Part shown: piece by piece, positions 20,890 to 33,979 of the stretch
How positions within the stretch are numbered: position 1 is the stretch's first letter
How the letters are laid out: each line of letters starts with the position of its first letter
Assembly: GCA_933228895.1 (NCBI GenBank)
Contig: OW121847.1
Span: 85,539,656-85,603,655, forward strand
DNA length: 64,000 bases
Direction: 5' to 3'
From: Platycnemis pennipes
Lineage: Eukaryota > Arthropoda > Insecta > Odonata > Platycnemididae
The notes under the pieces: model-generated
Told to the model about the DNA's origin: nothing
What the model saw: the letters and a program-made list of their open reading frames with translations, nothing else
Databases searched by the model: none
Position numbers and translations under genes: made by a program

Positions 20890-23255
20890 AATTAATCCGA
20901 GAACGAGCCCAAGAAAATTTATTTGCAAAATAAAAAAAAAGCTGCTGCCAAAAAGAAACGTGGTAAGACCTGGTATAGATTTCTTATATGTAGCCACCTC
21001 TTACCACCCCGGCTACCGGGGTTCTTGTGAAAACTAGGTTCAAATTATGGCTTTGAACTTGTAAATAAGGGACTTAGTCGTTTTTTGTGAAAATTTGCTC
21101 GGCGAGCTCGCCGAGGCTCTCGAGTCGAGAAATCCAAGCCATATGCCTGCCTGATCGCCTCTCTCGCCGGCAAGGGTCTCTGGACTTAGAATATTTTTCG
21201 CAGATCAGGTTGAGACTTAGAATTTATTGAGGTGGCATTCTCTCCGATCCAAACACCTCATCTTGGGCCTTGGGTTGTTTGTTCCTATTATCTCGTGGTC
21301 GTGGAACTTGGAAGAACGCGGAACTGAGCAGTTCCTGGCATTTGAACTGGGACTTAGTAAATGTTTGTCGGAAAGTAGGTCCTATTTAACAACTCAATTC
21401 TCGTTAGGATCCTCCAGGAATTGTTTTTTTGTGGCTCAGAACTTTTATTTTTAATGAGTTGGCTTTAATGAGGGAAGAGGAAATGGGGCTTTATTTCAGT
21501 TCATTAGGAGAATTTGTCAAATTGAGCTCAATAGATGTATTGCTAATTGAATTATTAAAGAGCAGTGACCTTTAAGGCTCATAATCATGGAATTAACTAT
21601 TGACATTCTATGAACGCTGTTCTCTTTTAACCATTTCAGCCACGTAGTTAGCAATCTGCAATTATGAACTGGAATATGCAACTTTAAAATGGATATCTTA
21701 AGACTTATCTTACCATTAGTGAATGAATACGTTGCAATTATATACAAAAACTAATTCACACATTTCCAATGGTTTTGTATAATTAAATTTGTACTTTTCA
21801 AACTACATAGCGAAAATTAATTTCGCAAAGGGAAATTAATAAATATTTTGCAGCTTTGGATGATATACCTTGCATCCTGTATTTTCGTCAAGGTTTATGG
21901 TATTTACCAATTGAACATCGCAAATCCTCTGGTAAGGTTCTTAACTCAATAACAACCAAGGATTAAATCTTACACTTCTTTATTCTTTCAAAACAATGTT
22001 TTACCATATGAATACATTTTGAAAACACATTTCTCTCAAACTTCTCTCTCTTCCTTCGACGACTCGACTTCAGTGACTTGTTTCCCGTGATACAACGCAG
22101 GATTCCTGGAGCACTGGCGGCCAAAACTGCAACCTGCGGTAAAAATGAAAGGTCAAGTGATCAGATATACGATAGGTTATCACTGTAATATAGAGTACCT
22201 CACTTTTAATGATTTCGTGAAATAAAAATTCCAGTCAAATTTATTAGCAACTCAGACTGGTGCAGATTCTGGAGCACTTAACATTTCAGACTAATTTAAT
22301 ACACACACATGGTCTCCATCCTTTACAGAAATCAGTTTGCAAGGCTCGTGAAAAAAATTTGCTCTACATTTAGGAAATGACACTGTAAGAAACAACAAAA
22401 AAAAGCTGTTTCAAGCCTTACATTTATTTTCTTACAATTATTTAAAATTTATCCACAAATTTAACCAAATTGTTAAATTTAACCAAACGAAAATTCCAAA
22501 AAAAAGACTAGTATACTGAATGCTTAATTATTACCAGAATTCAACATTTTATTGACGTGTCTTTTACCTAGTATGGACAGTGATTTCTACGCTCTTTTTG
22601 TATACCAAAGGGGCAGACAATTTAACGAACGCGACCGACTCCTCAATCGCGGAGTTTTCCGTCAATAGTAAGAATATAACACTTTTTTAGAGAGGGGGTT
22701 TTTTAGAATAAGAAAAATTTTGGAGTTTTCACCATTCCCTCTTCTATGGTCGTATTTGGATAACTTAACTTAACAATTCGTCACAGTTGGGTGCCTTCTT
22801 AATTATATCCCATTTTTTATGGCATCTAAGTCGGTCGCATCTGAAGGAAATTTGACCACCCCTCTTATCAGTAATCAGACACAAATATGACTTAAATACA
22901 AGCCGATTACTCTCACCAAAATACAGGAACACCTTCAATATTAAAATTATGTAATTAGAGAACTTTTAGAAATCTTTGATTACAATATAGTAGTTTGCGT
23001 AAGGTATATCTAAATTATATAAACGCTTATTTTCAACCTTTTACCCCCTGATAAATGGTCCGTACTACTCCGTGAGAAACCTCTCACATTGCGTAACCCT
23101 GTAAACGAGACCTCTCTTTGTGAATGACGCAATACTCCGTAGAGTGCACGTTACTGGAACAGAAATTAGATTTTGGGAAAGTAATATGAAAAAAGAAACA
23201 TGGAAACCTACTTAACCTCAGGAGCTCTAAAAATTAGGTCCGTGCTAATAGTATA
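20890..23255. other. No gene seen
   Basis: AT-rich. One 18-bp perfect palindrome (ctcggcgagctcgccgag) lies at 21098-21115 in a short GC-rich patch. Nothing else was recognised. Confidence 0.5.
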
Positions 23256-23259
23256 TATT

Positions 23260-23500
23260 AAAAAGTGTACCAAAAAATTGCAAGATCTCTTGAGGGAGGG
23301 ACTTCCGGACTCGACTTCAAACCTGCGATTCTCCTGGACCACCAAGCACAAGCACGCCAAGCGCTCCTTCATGAACAACGGAACAAACTTGCGGAAAAAA
23401 TAATAAACGTACTCCCGGCCGGTCTTAGAACTCGAACCAGCTGTACTTGAAACGAATCCGTGAGTACTTTCGTAAACTGCAAAGCTATGAAAATAGGTCA
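23260..23500 (-). repeat. tRNA-derived SINE-like sequence
   Basis: On the minus strand a B-box-like block ggttcgagttc (about 23433-23443) is followed by accggccgggagtacg. A second B-box-like ggtttgaagtc is near 23310-23320. It is GC-richer than its flanks. A box not convincing. Confidence 0.4.
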
Positions 23501-23504
23501 ATTT

Positions 23505-25005
23505 TAGGAAGGATCAATTTTCCGCCAAATGATTCACGTTTAAGGTAATTAAAAATATTATTTAACACTTGCATCGAATAAATTTCATGCATTTTATTGC
23601 ATTGTAGTGCTTCTACATATTTGTTCAAACTCGGTTCAATCAGTCACAGGTACATATCCATTGGTATGAAACCTATTTATAAGAGAACAATACTCTTCCT
23701 CAAAATGAAGTTAAGCTACTGCTTTCTTAAATTACTTAAAACTGAAATATTTACAAAAACAAATTGTCGAGTAACAAATTTTCCCCTGGTGACTTCCTCA
23801 CTTCTAGATATGAAAACTAAACTCACTAATGCTTAAATCCATAACAATTAATTACATCACGATAAAATTATCACTAATTTGCGATTTCAGATCTACAAAT
23901 TACAAAAAAAAATATTAAAGACAACATGTTCCTATATGTCAAAGGGCTTCTACTTGCATTAAATATCATTCAAAATTCCGCGATATGGGTCCCCATGAAC
24001 TCTCACATACCAGAAAAACCTAATTATTTCTGTCGTAACGAATAGTTAAGTAAAACTTGCCTTACACACAGGGGAAAAAATTAACCGAAGAAATGAAGGG
24101 TGATTTTTTTGAAAAATAAGGCAAGCTCATTAACAGGAAATATTGTGGAGAGAACTTAATATCCGAGAAATACTACTCAGCATGATCATTTTGCATGAAT
24201 GAAGATAAGTGTGATACGTGATGACGGCATGCGTGAAGTGGTGCGGTCAAAGCAGTTAGCAGCTTTTGGAGATTGCCTCTTTATCCGTTTCATATATCAC
24301 GACAGTTTCATCGCCGTTTCCGAAGATATCTTCAGCTCATAAGTACACGAATTGCAACTATAAGCAAAACTGTCATCAGAGCAGATGAGCAAGTGCGGGA
24401 ATTACCCCGGACACCCAGCTGTTTAAAAGAGGTTATAGGTTCATTTACCTTTCATCCCTCCGAAAGAAGTCTGAAGAACAAACAAAAATGAACAGCTACG
24501 GAATTAATACTAGACCTCGCTGATGATAGCAGGTACTTACTACTTAGCAACTTAACAAATGACATTTCAAGGAGTGATAAATTCAACTCTAAATAACATC
24601 GAATTCATTTACATATTTACAATGATGAATGCATGCGGGTGAAAATAGAAGCATGGGCATGAAAATACAGTCTTAATTCCGTCGAGTTATTGTATTCCGT
24701 GAGATGAGATGAGTTTCTTGAAGTGCGCTGCGTCTATGTTTGACAGTAAGTGCAGAGCATAATCCCTCAGTTCCGATCCCTCGATCAGCAGGTGGTCCCA
24801 CTTGAATGAGAAATACTCGCTCAACAAAGTGAAGTTTCACTGTAGGCTGGCGGGACGTGTACTCTGTTGGGTGAGAAAAAGTCTATTAACCTACATGACC
24901 TAAAGGATATGGAATGGTGAAAGCGGCTGGAGGAAATAGATTTCTCTTCGCGAAGAAAATAAGATGGAAGATATCCCATACATATTCAACATGTGTCTCA
25001 TACAC
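23505..25005. other. No gene seen
   Basis: AT-rich DNA with only short random open frames. Confidence 0.5.
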
Positions 25006-25009
25006 GCAA

Positions 25010-26720
25010 AGGGCAATAAAATCTTTCAAAAATAGTTTAAATAAGTACAGATCAATTGTTTAACTTTTAGTAGTATGTTATGCTTGCCTATTTATTCATA
25101 AACCAACGTGGATCGCACATTTCAAAATGAGGGAGGCTCCACGGACGAGATTCTAATAAATTTTGTGAAAATCAATATGAAGGCGGGATTTTTCTAGAAA
25201 AAATTGCCGCGAAATTAACTTGAGATCTTAACGTTAAATTAATTTAACACCAATGGTGCGTTTACAGAAAACATTAGCACACACTAGACACCGTCTACCC
25301 AGTTTTTAAAACTAATCACGAATGCAAAGCGTTTAGCATATTCTTCATAATTCACCGTCAGGAACAATATGGAAATCTAATGTCATACAGTATATGCAGG
25401 CAAACAGCCGTACAGTCTGGAGGAAAACAAACTAGACTTATTACGTTTCTTTCATCCCGTGATGTTTTCTTCCCATGACGCATGGCAAATATTAACATAA
25501 CACTGAAGAAAGGCGCTGAAGGAAATGACTACGACACTGCACACTCAATTTAATTCCACGCTAATTCAAATTCGACCAATCCTTACAATAATTTTTCCGT
25601 TACTTAAGTGGGGTTTTGAGCTATTGTTTTCTATTTAGTCCTAAAACGAAAGCGGAATTTTTTACCCATAAGGGGAAAAAATTAATTTTTAATCTCTTAC
25701 TGCTAAAGAAAAGATTTCTTCGAGTTATAACTTACTCCTTACATGTATGGGCCCACATCCAAATTGACACTTCTCCATTATTGTTGGCAATGGTTGTCAA
25801 AAGACATTCTGCAATCCGTGGTTTCCAAGTCCTCATTGGTAATCTTGAAACGCCAAACATTACCCCTGATGATAGAAAAAGTAGGGGCATGAATTAATTT
25901 TATCCGGAGAACTTCCATCATTTCACTACAGAACTATAAATTAAATCCATATGTTTATAAAGCATATTCCAGGACTATACATGCCACTAACATGAACGAA
26001 ATTTGCTTACAGAGTGCACCCTATTGACAAATTAAAAAAAGATGAGAAAAAAGCTTGAAATACTGTGAGTACTAGAATCGCCTGAGATCATGTGGGAGAA
26101 TAATGGTGACGGGAGAGAGAATGGTATCATCACTATTCGACAGCCCCATTTAGTTCCAAATGAGTTATCAACATTTTACACTGCATTACAGCAAACGTAA
26201 ACATCTATAAAAACTAATGCATAGATTGTTTGCTACCAAGAAAAAGGAACGGATTTTCCATTCTAAGCAAGGGAACAACATGATATTAAATGAATTATCA
26301 ATGAAGGATTAAATGTATCCGTAACATTATTGGATAATATTATTCAATAGATGGCGTTTTCTAGTCAGGCGAACAGTCTCTCATCCGTCTAAATCAAAAT
26401 TTTAAGAAAATCAGCCTTATTCTATTGGAAATATAAAGCACAATGATTTTTCTTTAACTCCAATTCCCCGGAGTCATGTCACATCGAGTTTTCACTGAGT
26501 ATTTCTGGCTAAAAATCAACCCCGAAAAGGATTCACTACAATACAGTGAAGAAATGCGTAATAACTTTAAAAAGACGTTAAATATCCTATCCGAAATGAG
26601 TCTCTAACTTCTAAGTAAATTGTGACAACTAGAAAGGTAATCAAACATTCTTTACACGACTGTATTAGGGATAGGTTTTCGTTAAAATAAACCAGCTATA
26701 CCAATGTAGCAGGTTACCAC
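25010..26720 (-). repeat. Right copy of the 1.7-1.8 kb inverted repeat
   Basis: Reverse-complement partner of 10495-12335, in the same order throughout. Example: 26640-26715 (ctagaaaggtaatcaa...) mirrors 10495-10590, and 25085-25225 mirrors 12130-12240. No coding capacity for a known transposition enzyme was seen. The frame at 25616-25897 and the minus-strand frame at 11430-11723 come from homologous DNA but differ in sequence and frame. Confidence 0.75.
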
Positions 26721-26724
26721 GCCT

Positions 26725-27300
26725 TGTTGACTAATTATAATATTGATTTAGATTAAGTTCTCTAATAAACCCCCTGTAAAATACATAAAGCTACTACTGG
26801 GCCAACTTGAATTATAATGAAGATATTCTATAAGAACAAGTTATTTCTTTCTCGGTGTCATGATTTATTCAGTAATTATTACCTGAATTATACAAAAATA
26901 TTATTTGTCCCCAATATTATTCGAACAAAGGACGAATTTATAATGCATCTTTCACCCAACACAACGGAAGACGGTGCACCGTAACAGCCTGCCCAACCCC
27001 TCTCCACCCTTTAACCACAGACTTGTAATTCGTGGACAGCCCTAGTTTCATGTTATTACGTAGACGGTATCACAGTACAACCGCGGAACATAGCGATGGA
27101 TAATTTACAGCCAAATGCTACGGCAAATGTACAAAATGTACAAACTTAGCAGCTGGGGACATGATCATAAAGCTCAAACAATTTTTCGCAGAATGGTACA
27201 GCATCACTAACCACTGCAAAGTGCACCTGGTGCATTTTCTCTGAAATTTTAACCAACAAAAAACTGGAGTCATCAATATGTAAGTAACGACAAAACGGGT
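26725..27300. other. No gene; short dispersed repeat
   Basis: Around 26974-27045 the sequence ggtgcaccgtaacag...gcccaa...gtggacag has a diverged same-strand relative at about 36837-36900. No other feature. Confidence 0.35.
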
Positions 27301-27304
27301 GAAA

Positions 27305-27410
27305 GGGTCACGCGGTACCCATCCCTTCCATTCCTATCCTTATACTTTCCTCTCGGTCTGAAGCGCCTATTAGTGCGGAAACAGACTCGAAAACACCCAT
27401 GAATGGGTCA
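27305..27410 (+). repeat. SINE 3' fragment (same family as 41939-42250)
   Basis: The stretch from cccttccattcctatcc through ctcggtctgaagcg to gcggaaacagactcg aligns with 42160-42235 in the same orientation. The tRNA-like head is missing, so this is a 5'-truncated copy. Confidence 0.6.
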
Positions 27411-27949
27411 GGCAAACCACATTAACCAATTCACTAAGGAATATTGATGAGAGGTGAGGCTTAAGTTATATTACCTACAAAAATTTGCTTTTTCCGAAAG
27501 TTGCTTACAGAGCGGGCACGTAGCCAGAATTTGCTCCGGGGGAGAGGGCTAAGTCTAGTGCAGCGTAACTTGAAACAAATCAGCCTTAACCGTTCGGTGC
27601 CGACATGTTACAAATCTCTTCCCTTTATTTTCAGTGCTTGGTATTTACTTTTACAGTGCCCATTCCTATATCTTCACACAAGTAAAGTTCACTGTTTACC
27701 TTGTTATGAATCAGTTAATTTGACCGGCCTCAGAAAAGAAGTTCAATGCAAGCATACATAGATTTAAATGAACAATTATAAACAACACAAAATTATTAAA
27801 CTAGAGATCACGTTTCAAGGCACTTAACACGAATTGTACGCAGAGTAATCCAGATAATCATGCCTAGTTAATTAGATTCTACGAAGTTCTGACACGCAGA
27901 AAATCAAATCACAAGGATTTTAGATAGGCGTGTCCAGAAAGGCTCTTTC

Positions 27950-28012
27950 CCGAGATTTGAACCCGGGATCCTCTAGTCAGTAGCTCAGTGCTCTACCAAT
28001 AGGCCACCGCGA
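27950..28012 (-). repeat. tRNA-derived SINE head or tRNA-like sequence
   Basis: On the minus strand the A box reads tggcctattggtagagc and the B box gggttcaaatc, with a spacing of about 35 bases. The T-arm pairs (cccgg with ctcggg) but the acceptor arms do not, so a pseudogene or SINE head is preferred to a functional tRNA. Confidence 0.6.
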
Positions 28013-28014
28013 CA

Positions 28015-30255
28015 TTCTTTTTTAACGTTCTTTCGAAATAAAATACGATTGAATTAGCGATCACTTCCCTAATTTGGACTATTCTGGGTTGATAAAAGGT
28101 TAGCTGCACTTTTTTATATTTAATGGTTCCAGCATATTAATCTAAACGTGAACACCTTCCACCATCAAGAAAATTTTAACAAGGAAAGAAATCACTAATT
28201 TGCTCATTACGTCGTAGGAAATGCAATCCTGATTAACTCATCTGAGCTGAGTTCAATGCTAGCTATCGTAGCTTAACCTTGGGGCAAGAGTCTTGATTAT
28301 TGAGTTTTTAAATCTTGGAGTGTTCAGAAAAAAGGGAAAGAACGACGCATGGCCACATTATCCGAGGCCTCCTTGAAACGCTCTTCCATCATCGGGGGAG
28401 AGGTCCCTACGTACCGTTTACTAAACATAAGAGAAAAATGGTACCTAGTACTTAGTCATAATTGACTGGCAAACTGGCTTTAATTAGTGCGCACGTTATA
28501 ATTAAGTGAAATCAAGGCTTATAACGAAGTCTGTTCCTCGTTATGAATCAGAGACAAGACTAACCTCACATCGCCAAGATTAAATGAAGAAAGACTAGCT
28601 CCTGGGATAAAAATTACTGAAGGAAAGTGAACACAAGTGGGACTTCATTTTAAGGTGGGAGGGCAGGAGCAAAGAACGCTCAGACAACTTGAGCCATTTC
28701 ATAACGTAAACCTTTCTCGAAAAAATGTGCACGAGAAATATCATGACCTACATTTGTTCAATTAACGTTTAAAAAAAAGCTCTTCAACTGACTTCCTCTC
28801 CAGGTCTCAGCATCACTACCAGTTTAATACTTAAAAATACTCGAAATCATACAAAACTATTTTAAATTATCACATTCAAGTTCAATTTTCACTTTTAGTT
28901 CACCAGCATTGACGAAGCCAAGAGAAGGTTCTTTCTTCAATGTTCTAAATGCATTCCCATGGCTAAAATACCATCCGCAAATTGTCAACGCTGTTTACAA
29001 ATGATTCTCTTGCTGGGAACGAAGGACTGGCCCATGATGGACTGAAAGAAGCATAGTAGGCGATTTGAGAAGCCAGTGGCCACCTTGGTACGGGCATACG
29101 GACTTGCTACTCACGATACTCTTGCGGCTGAACTTATTTTTACATACAGTGAAACTTCTCTAATAGTAAGATGAATAATGGTATTTTTAAACTTCGTCAA
29201 AAATACGATAAAATTGAGCAAACACACCAATATGTAGTTTAAATAGGTTAAATCCGAACCAGTTTCAGTAATAAATAATCTCCTAGTGCAATGAAATCAA
29301 TTAATACCCCCTTAAAAAGCCTCAGGAAGAGTAACTGATGCCGCTGCGATGAAACTGGGTAGGATATCATTGTACTTTATGATTTATATGCAGTCACAGT
29401 TTACACATGCAGTCTCCGCCGCATTAAACGCTATGTTTTTTACATATGCCCAAATTTTTCCCAAGCACCCTCATTATGGATTCATTGTTACCCATAGGCT
29501 AGGATGTCAAAGCCAAGCCTTCTCCAGTACATTCACCCCTTTGGCAGAAATTTCGCACACTAGGCATGAAGGTTTAAACGTTAATGATTCCATACGGACT
29601 ATAACCATCACAGGTAACAATACAAGGAACATCTTTCCGAAATGAGGATCGCAATTGGAACCGAACCCAGAGATTCTCAAATAGAATCAAGCGCACTATC
29701 CAAAGTTATCAATCGTGTAGAATTGCCTCAATGACATTTAAAATATTGAAGTAATTTTTGTCTTGAACAAAACTATCAATCTTTTAGAATCACCTAGATT
29801 ATCACAAGATTTTAAGCTAATTTGGTTGGCAACAAAACGAATTGAAGTGAAAAAAAGAGCAAGCTTTTACCTCTCGCCAGTAACTCGACATCCTTTACTC
29901 GCTCAATGCAGCTGAATGCCTTTGGATTTGAAAGACCATGTCTCCTGTTGAATTCTAATAGATGCAAACGCTGGGAAGACTTAACCGCTGGGCAGAGGCT
30001 TAGCGCTAGAAGTGTAGCGTAGAACAATTCGTCCCTCAGAACCACCGAAGATTCAGGTCGAATGGAGAGTACTTCTCACCTCCTTCAAAATCTCCTCCCA
30101 GTTCTCACTGCAAGAATTCATCCTGAAAGAATTCAGAACCAAATGATAAAATGATGTAACATTCAAAGGATGACAGGGGATGGGGTTTAGCCTTCATATT
30201 CTAAAAATTTTAGAGACCCATTAGCACTCTAACCTCGTCTTTAAGACCAACAAAT
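28015..30255. other. No gene seen
   Basis: AT-rich sequence without a recognised motif; open frames are short and isolated. Confidence 0.5.
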
Positions 30256-30257
30256 AA

Positions 30258-30340
30258 CCTTGAACGAGGTAAGATTCGAACCCGCGACCATGATACCAGG
30301 CGACCGCTTATCCGACCGAGCTACCGCGGCCGCATTCCAA
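30258..30340 (-). repeat. tRNA-derived SINE head
   Basis: The minus strand carries gcggtagctcggtcggataagc (A-box region) and gggttcgaatc (B box, plus-strand 30273-30283). The D- and T-arm features are well kept, the acceptor stem is not. It precedes AT-rich sequence on its 3' side, consistent with a SINE. Confidence 0.6.
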
Positions 30341-30344
30341 GCAG

Positions 30345-33300
30345 TCTACGCAAAGCAACAGCTGACACCACCTGCGAAATTATCGGAAACGTGAGTTGAC
30401 ATTCAATTTCCTTAATTTTGAACGTCAATAATCAGAAATATATTCAACCTTATGGAGAATTCTATACTCAATACAGGTTCCAGTGGAGTTCATAACCCGA
30501 GAATTATTTTTCCCACAGCCAACTAAGAACAGGCCAGACCCTTTTGACCACTTTCCAACAAAGATGAGAAAAGTTTAAAATATTCCAAAGGGCAACGAAT
30601 TCAATGACGGTTTGATTATTGCAAATGGTGTAATGCATGTAATGAACATGCTAGCACACGGGAATGATACTTAATGGTGATAAAATATTTCTATTACGCA
30701 CGATGCTTCGCTATTCTTCTTTTAATTAATCTTGTAACCGTAATTCCGCAAATCCCGAACCGAAATTGTTACAGCACAGAATTGTAATCGTAGGGAAATC
30801 CATCATCGCCCATCCCTAAACGAAATCAGTCATGTGGTGGACAAGTTAATTGATTGTAATTTATCACATTCAACAATAAAATAAACGTATCACAAGAATT
30901 AAGTATTAACCCACCTTAAAATAAATTCAGCAACGTTAGGACGAATGATCTCGACTTCGCCCGGTCGCTCCTACTTCCAGCGCGCGAACACCTCAGCACT
31001 TGGAAGCGACGAAATGATTAGAAAATCAAGCCACTCGGTGATCGACTACTTCCTACCAAGTCACCGACAGAACTGAACGAGTAAGAATTCCAGCGGCTTG
31101 GATGGGAGGAGGTTGGGGAAGTAAGGGGGCGGAAGGGGGTTGTAGGGTGGCGAAAATTTTTGGGGGGTGGGGAGTACAGGCTCGTGAAAGGTACCTAACG
31201 GCGAACGCGGCTGGTGGGGCAACTCCAAGGTGAGTCCCAGTCAAGTTGGATAGCTTTCCGGAAAGTCATATTACGGTGGAAAATAAAATTGGCGCATGTG
31301 GTCTTAGTCGACCTGAAATGTCGTATGACTCCGCGAGAGGAGAAAGGACAAAGAGAAGGCTTAGTTCCATTACCTGCTGTTCAATTGTGCTCAAACCGCA
31401 TTATTTCGACTTCCACGCTGAACAAGGGTTTCGAAGTCTTTTCTACATCCTTGTTCAGCGCGGCGCAATAGCTGGGGAGACCCAGTTAGCCGAGGAAACA
31501 AATCAACTGTGGCCATTGTTACAAGATATGTGGAGACCATTTCAAATACGAGCATCGTCGTAGGCAAGAAGTAACATCAAAAATGAGTAAGTCTGCTCAT
31601 ATGAAAATTGAAAATGAGTCTATCGATTAAAGCAAAAGCATGTCAGCAGCTGTGGTAACACAAGCAACCAGTAAACGGATGTGCATAAATATACAATTAA
31701 CGCATACCCATTGTTGAACCAAAACTACAATTTTCGTTTGCCATTTTCTCGCAGAAAATCATCCTTTTCGCTCAATTCAGCGTATAATTGCTTCATTCAC
31801 TCAGGGAGGTCAAATAATCTGGAGCGCATTTTTAAAAAAATGCGAATACGTCACGGCAATGATTTTCATGAGAGGCGTGCTACAGTTTTAGGTCCCGAGG
31901 TGAAACGATTTTGGGTAGAAAATAACCGTTTTCAACAGATGATATCATTTCACCCAACTCCTCATCGCCCTTATCAAATGCTCAAGTGCAAAAGTACTTT
32001 GCACCACACAGAGCTACGAACTCATGAGTCAGGCAAACAGAAATAGAAATTAGAGAAAGGGAGTAATGAATACCGATCATATAATGGTTTCTACCGATTG
32101 GATTTTGATTATATCAAGGAGTTCTGAAAATTTCTCTCAACTGAGGAAGGACGGTGAGAAATTCGATGTCAGCAGTAATCCACGCTCCACACATATGGTC
32201 AAGAGGTCCATTTCATAACATCAAATCTAATTAAAGAAGAGTGTGATTAAATTACGAGCTGAAATATCGCTATCAAAACTTAGCTGTTATATATCGAAAA
32301 TATATCCACGGTGGACTAAGCCAGTTTCATATGTAAACATGCAACATTTAAGTCTGTATGTATCTCTCATTTTTTTGCATGTATCTAGTACAACGGTTTC
32401 CAATCTTTATTCACTTTCGTACCCCTCAGTAGTCCATTTCCCTATCTGTAACCCTTATTCATGAGTTTTTCTCGTAAATTTTGTCGTTCCGGTTCATTTA
32501 CAGTTGAATTCGTAGAGCAGTCACTAAAAATATGATTGTTAACTCGTCGACAGTGCAATTCTAGCTATTAGCCCACGCAGATGAAGGAATGTGTTCACCG
32601 TTGCTTCCGCTCTTATTAAATTTTCTTCCCGTATCGGGAACCGTTAATGTGGTGCGTTAGTCATTACTGCCTCCCTTGCATCATCGAGATGATCCGCATA
32701 GTATCCTGTGGATGTAGATATGAGGATTCATTCCTTAATTAATTCTTGTCAATCCCCAATCGATTTACTCCTGGTTTCATTTCGCTCCTCGCACGAAAAA
32801 TGAAGCCTTCTTCCATCTCGAAACATTATGACCCTCATCCCAGGGGAGAAGCCCGCCAAGGCAGGTGATATCATTTGTGAGATCATTGGGGAAAGAAGAT
32901 GTAAGGAGAGAAAGAAATCAGGAGGGGTGAAATCTAGCTGAAGAGAAGGGAGAGAGAATAGCGCTCAACCGAAACCGTAGGCGTTTGTGGGGATTTTGGT
33001 GAGATGAGACATATTTATCATTCCGCCTCTTGAAAACCGTGGCCCTAGAACTTCGTCCAATGCGGATTCTCCTCGTAATGATATGTCATCGATAACCCAG
33101 TACCTGTACCCTAACCATCGATAACCCTGTACCACTGCACTCTTGGGATAGAAACGAACGGAAACACGTTTTGCGGAGATAAATTGAGGTAAGAATTTCA
33201 ATCAAACTTCCTCGGGACTGCGTTAGCAGAGGTTGGGATCCGAAATGCATTGCAATGTTTTTTTTAAGATTGCCTATAAAATGGTATCGTGCAATATCAG

Positions 33301-33625
33301 CCTTTCCGAAACAACGCCCAGGAAGGTTTGAAAACTACCGAGTCCTGTCACGCCGCTCTACATCTCTTGTGAGGACAACTAAACAGAAAATGAGACGGAA
33401 ATACTCGTCCTCCGTCGAGTTGATATAAAAGTTAGTCAAAGGTATGTACATCAAGGGAGTTAGCTTCTCAGGTAGCGTTATATTTTTTTAGATAATATTA
33501 TATTACTTTTCGGTGCAGAATTAGGTTTTAGGCCCTCAAACCGACAATCTCATATCGGCATCTTACCAAACCTAAGCATTGTATTCGTGCCCGATGCATT
33601 TTAAAACAAAAAATTGGAGTTTAAA
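30345..33625. other. No gene supported; GC-rich patch and small hairpin
   Basis: A purine/GC-rich patch runs from about 31090 to 31240. A 12-bp inverted repeat (cgctgaacaagg) sits at 31416-31427 with 31449-31460. Three overlapping frames of up to 121 codons at 31214-32046 show no family motif and are not called genes. Confidence 0.4.
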
Positions 33626-33629
33626 AATA

Positions 33630-33905
33630 CGTAGTTAGTATCAGGGGCAGGTGATCGACAGCTAAGACCATTTGCGGCAATTTCAAATAGGTGAGTGACG
33701 GGTAAAGGTAGGAATACTTTAGAAAGCGGAAGAAAGGTGGAGAGGAACCCGGCGTCAGCATAATAGAAAGACGGGAAGGGGGTTTGACGACCCATCGATG
33801 GACTGAGTTCTGCGCTTGAAGTTCTCTCTAAAAGCACTCAAGTGGAGACGGAATTCGAACTTGAATCCTTAAGATGGGATGCCACTACTCTAGTCACCTC
33901 ATGAA
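33630..33905 (-). repeat. SINE, conserved-core family copy
   Basis: On the minus strand: a tRNA-like head (gactagagtagtggcatccc with B-box-like gttcgaattcc), then gagtgctttta, then a core related to atgctgacgccgggttcctctcc, then a tail ending tcttagctgtcgatcacc. The same order occurs at 42885-43195, and the core at 41939-42250. Confidence 0.65.
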
Positions 33906-33914
33906 CCCGATCCA

Positions 33915-33975
33915 CAGCGGGATTCGAACCCATAACCCTGGGGCGCAGTAACTATCTAGCTCACGATAATGGGAG
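33915..33975 (-). repeat. Second tRNA-like head abutting the SINE
   Basis: The minus strand has a gagctagatagttactg stretch and B box gggttcgaatc (33921-33931). It lies immediately beside the SINE at 33630-33905, giving two heads in tandem, perhaps a dimer or an independent insertion. Confidence 0.5.
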
Positions 33976-33979
33976 GCTC

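Noticed and set aside
21098..21115. 18-bp palindrome as an operator or origin
   Set aside because: No supporting context in an animal genome; kept only as a note in the gap entry.
27950..28012. Functional tRNA gene
   Set aside because: The A and B boxes are good but the acceptor arms do not pair. A SINE head fits better. The same applies at 30258-30340.
31214..32046. Cluster of plus-strand frames (85-121 codons) as exons
   Set aside because: Different frames, no family motif, and no convincing splice sites joining them.
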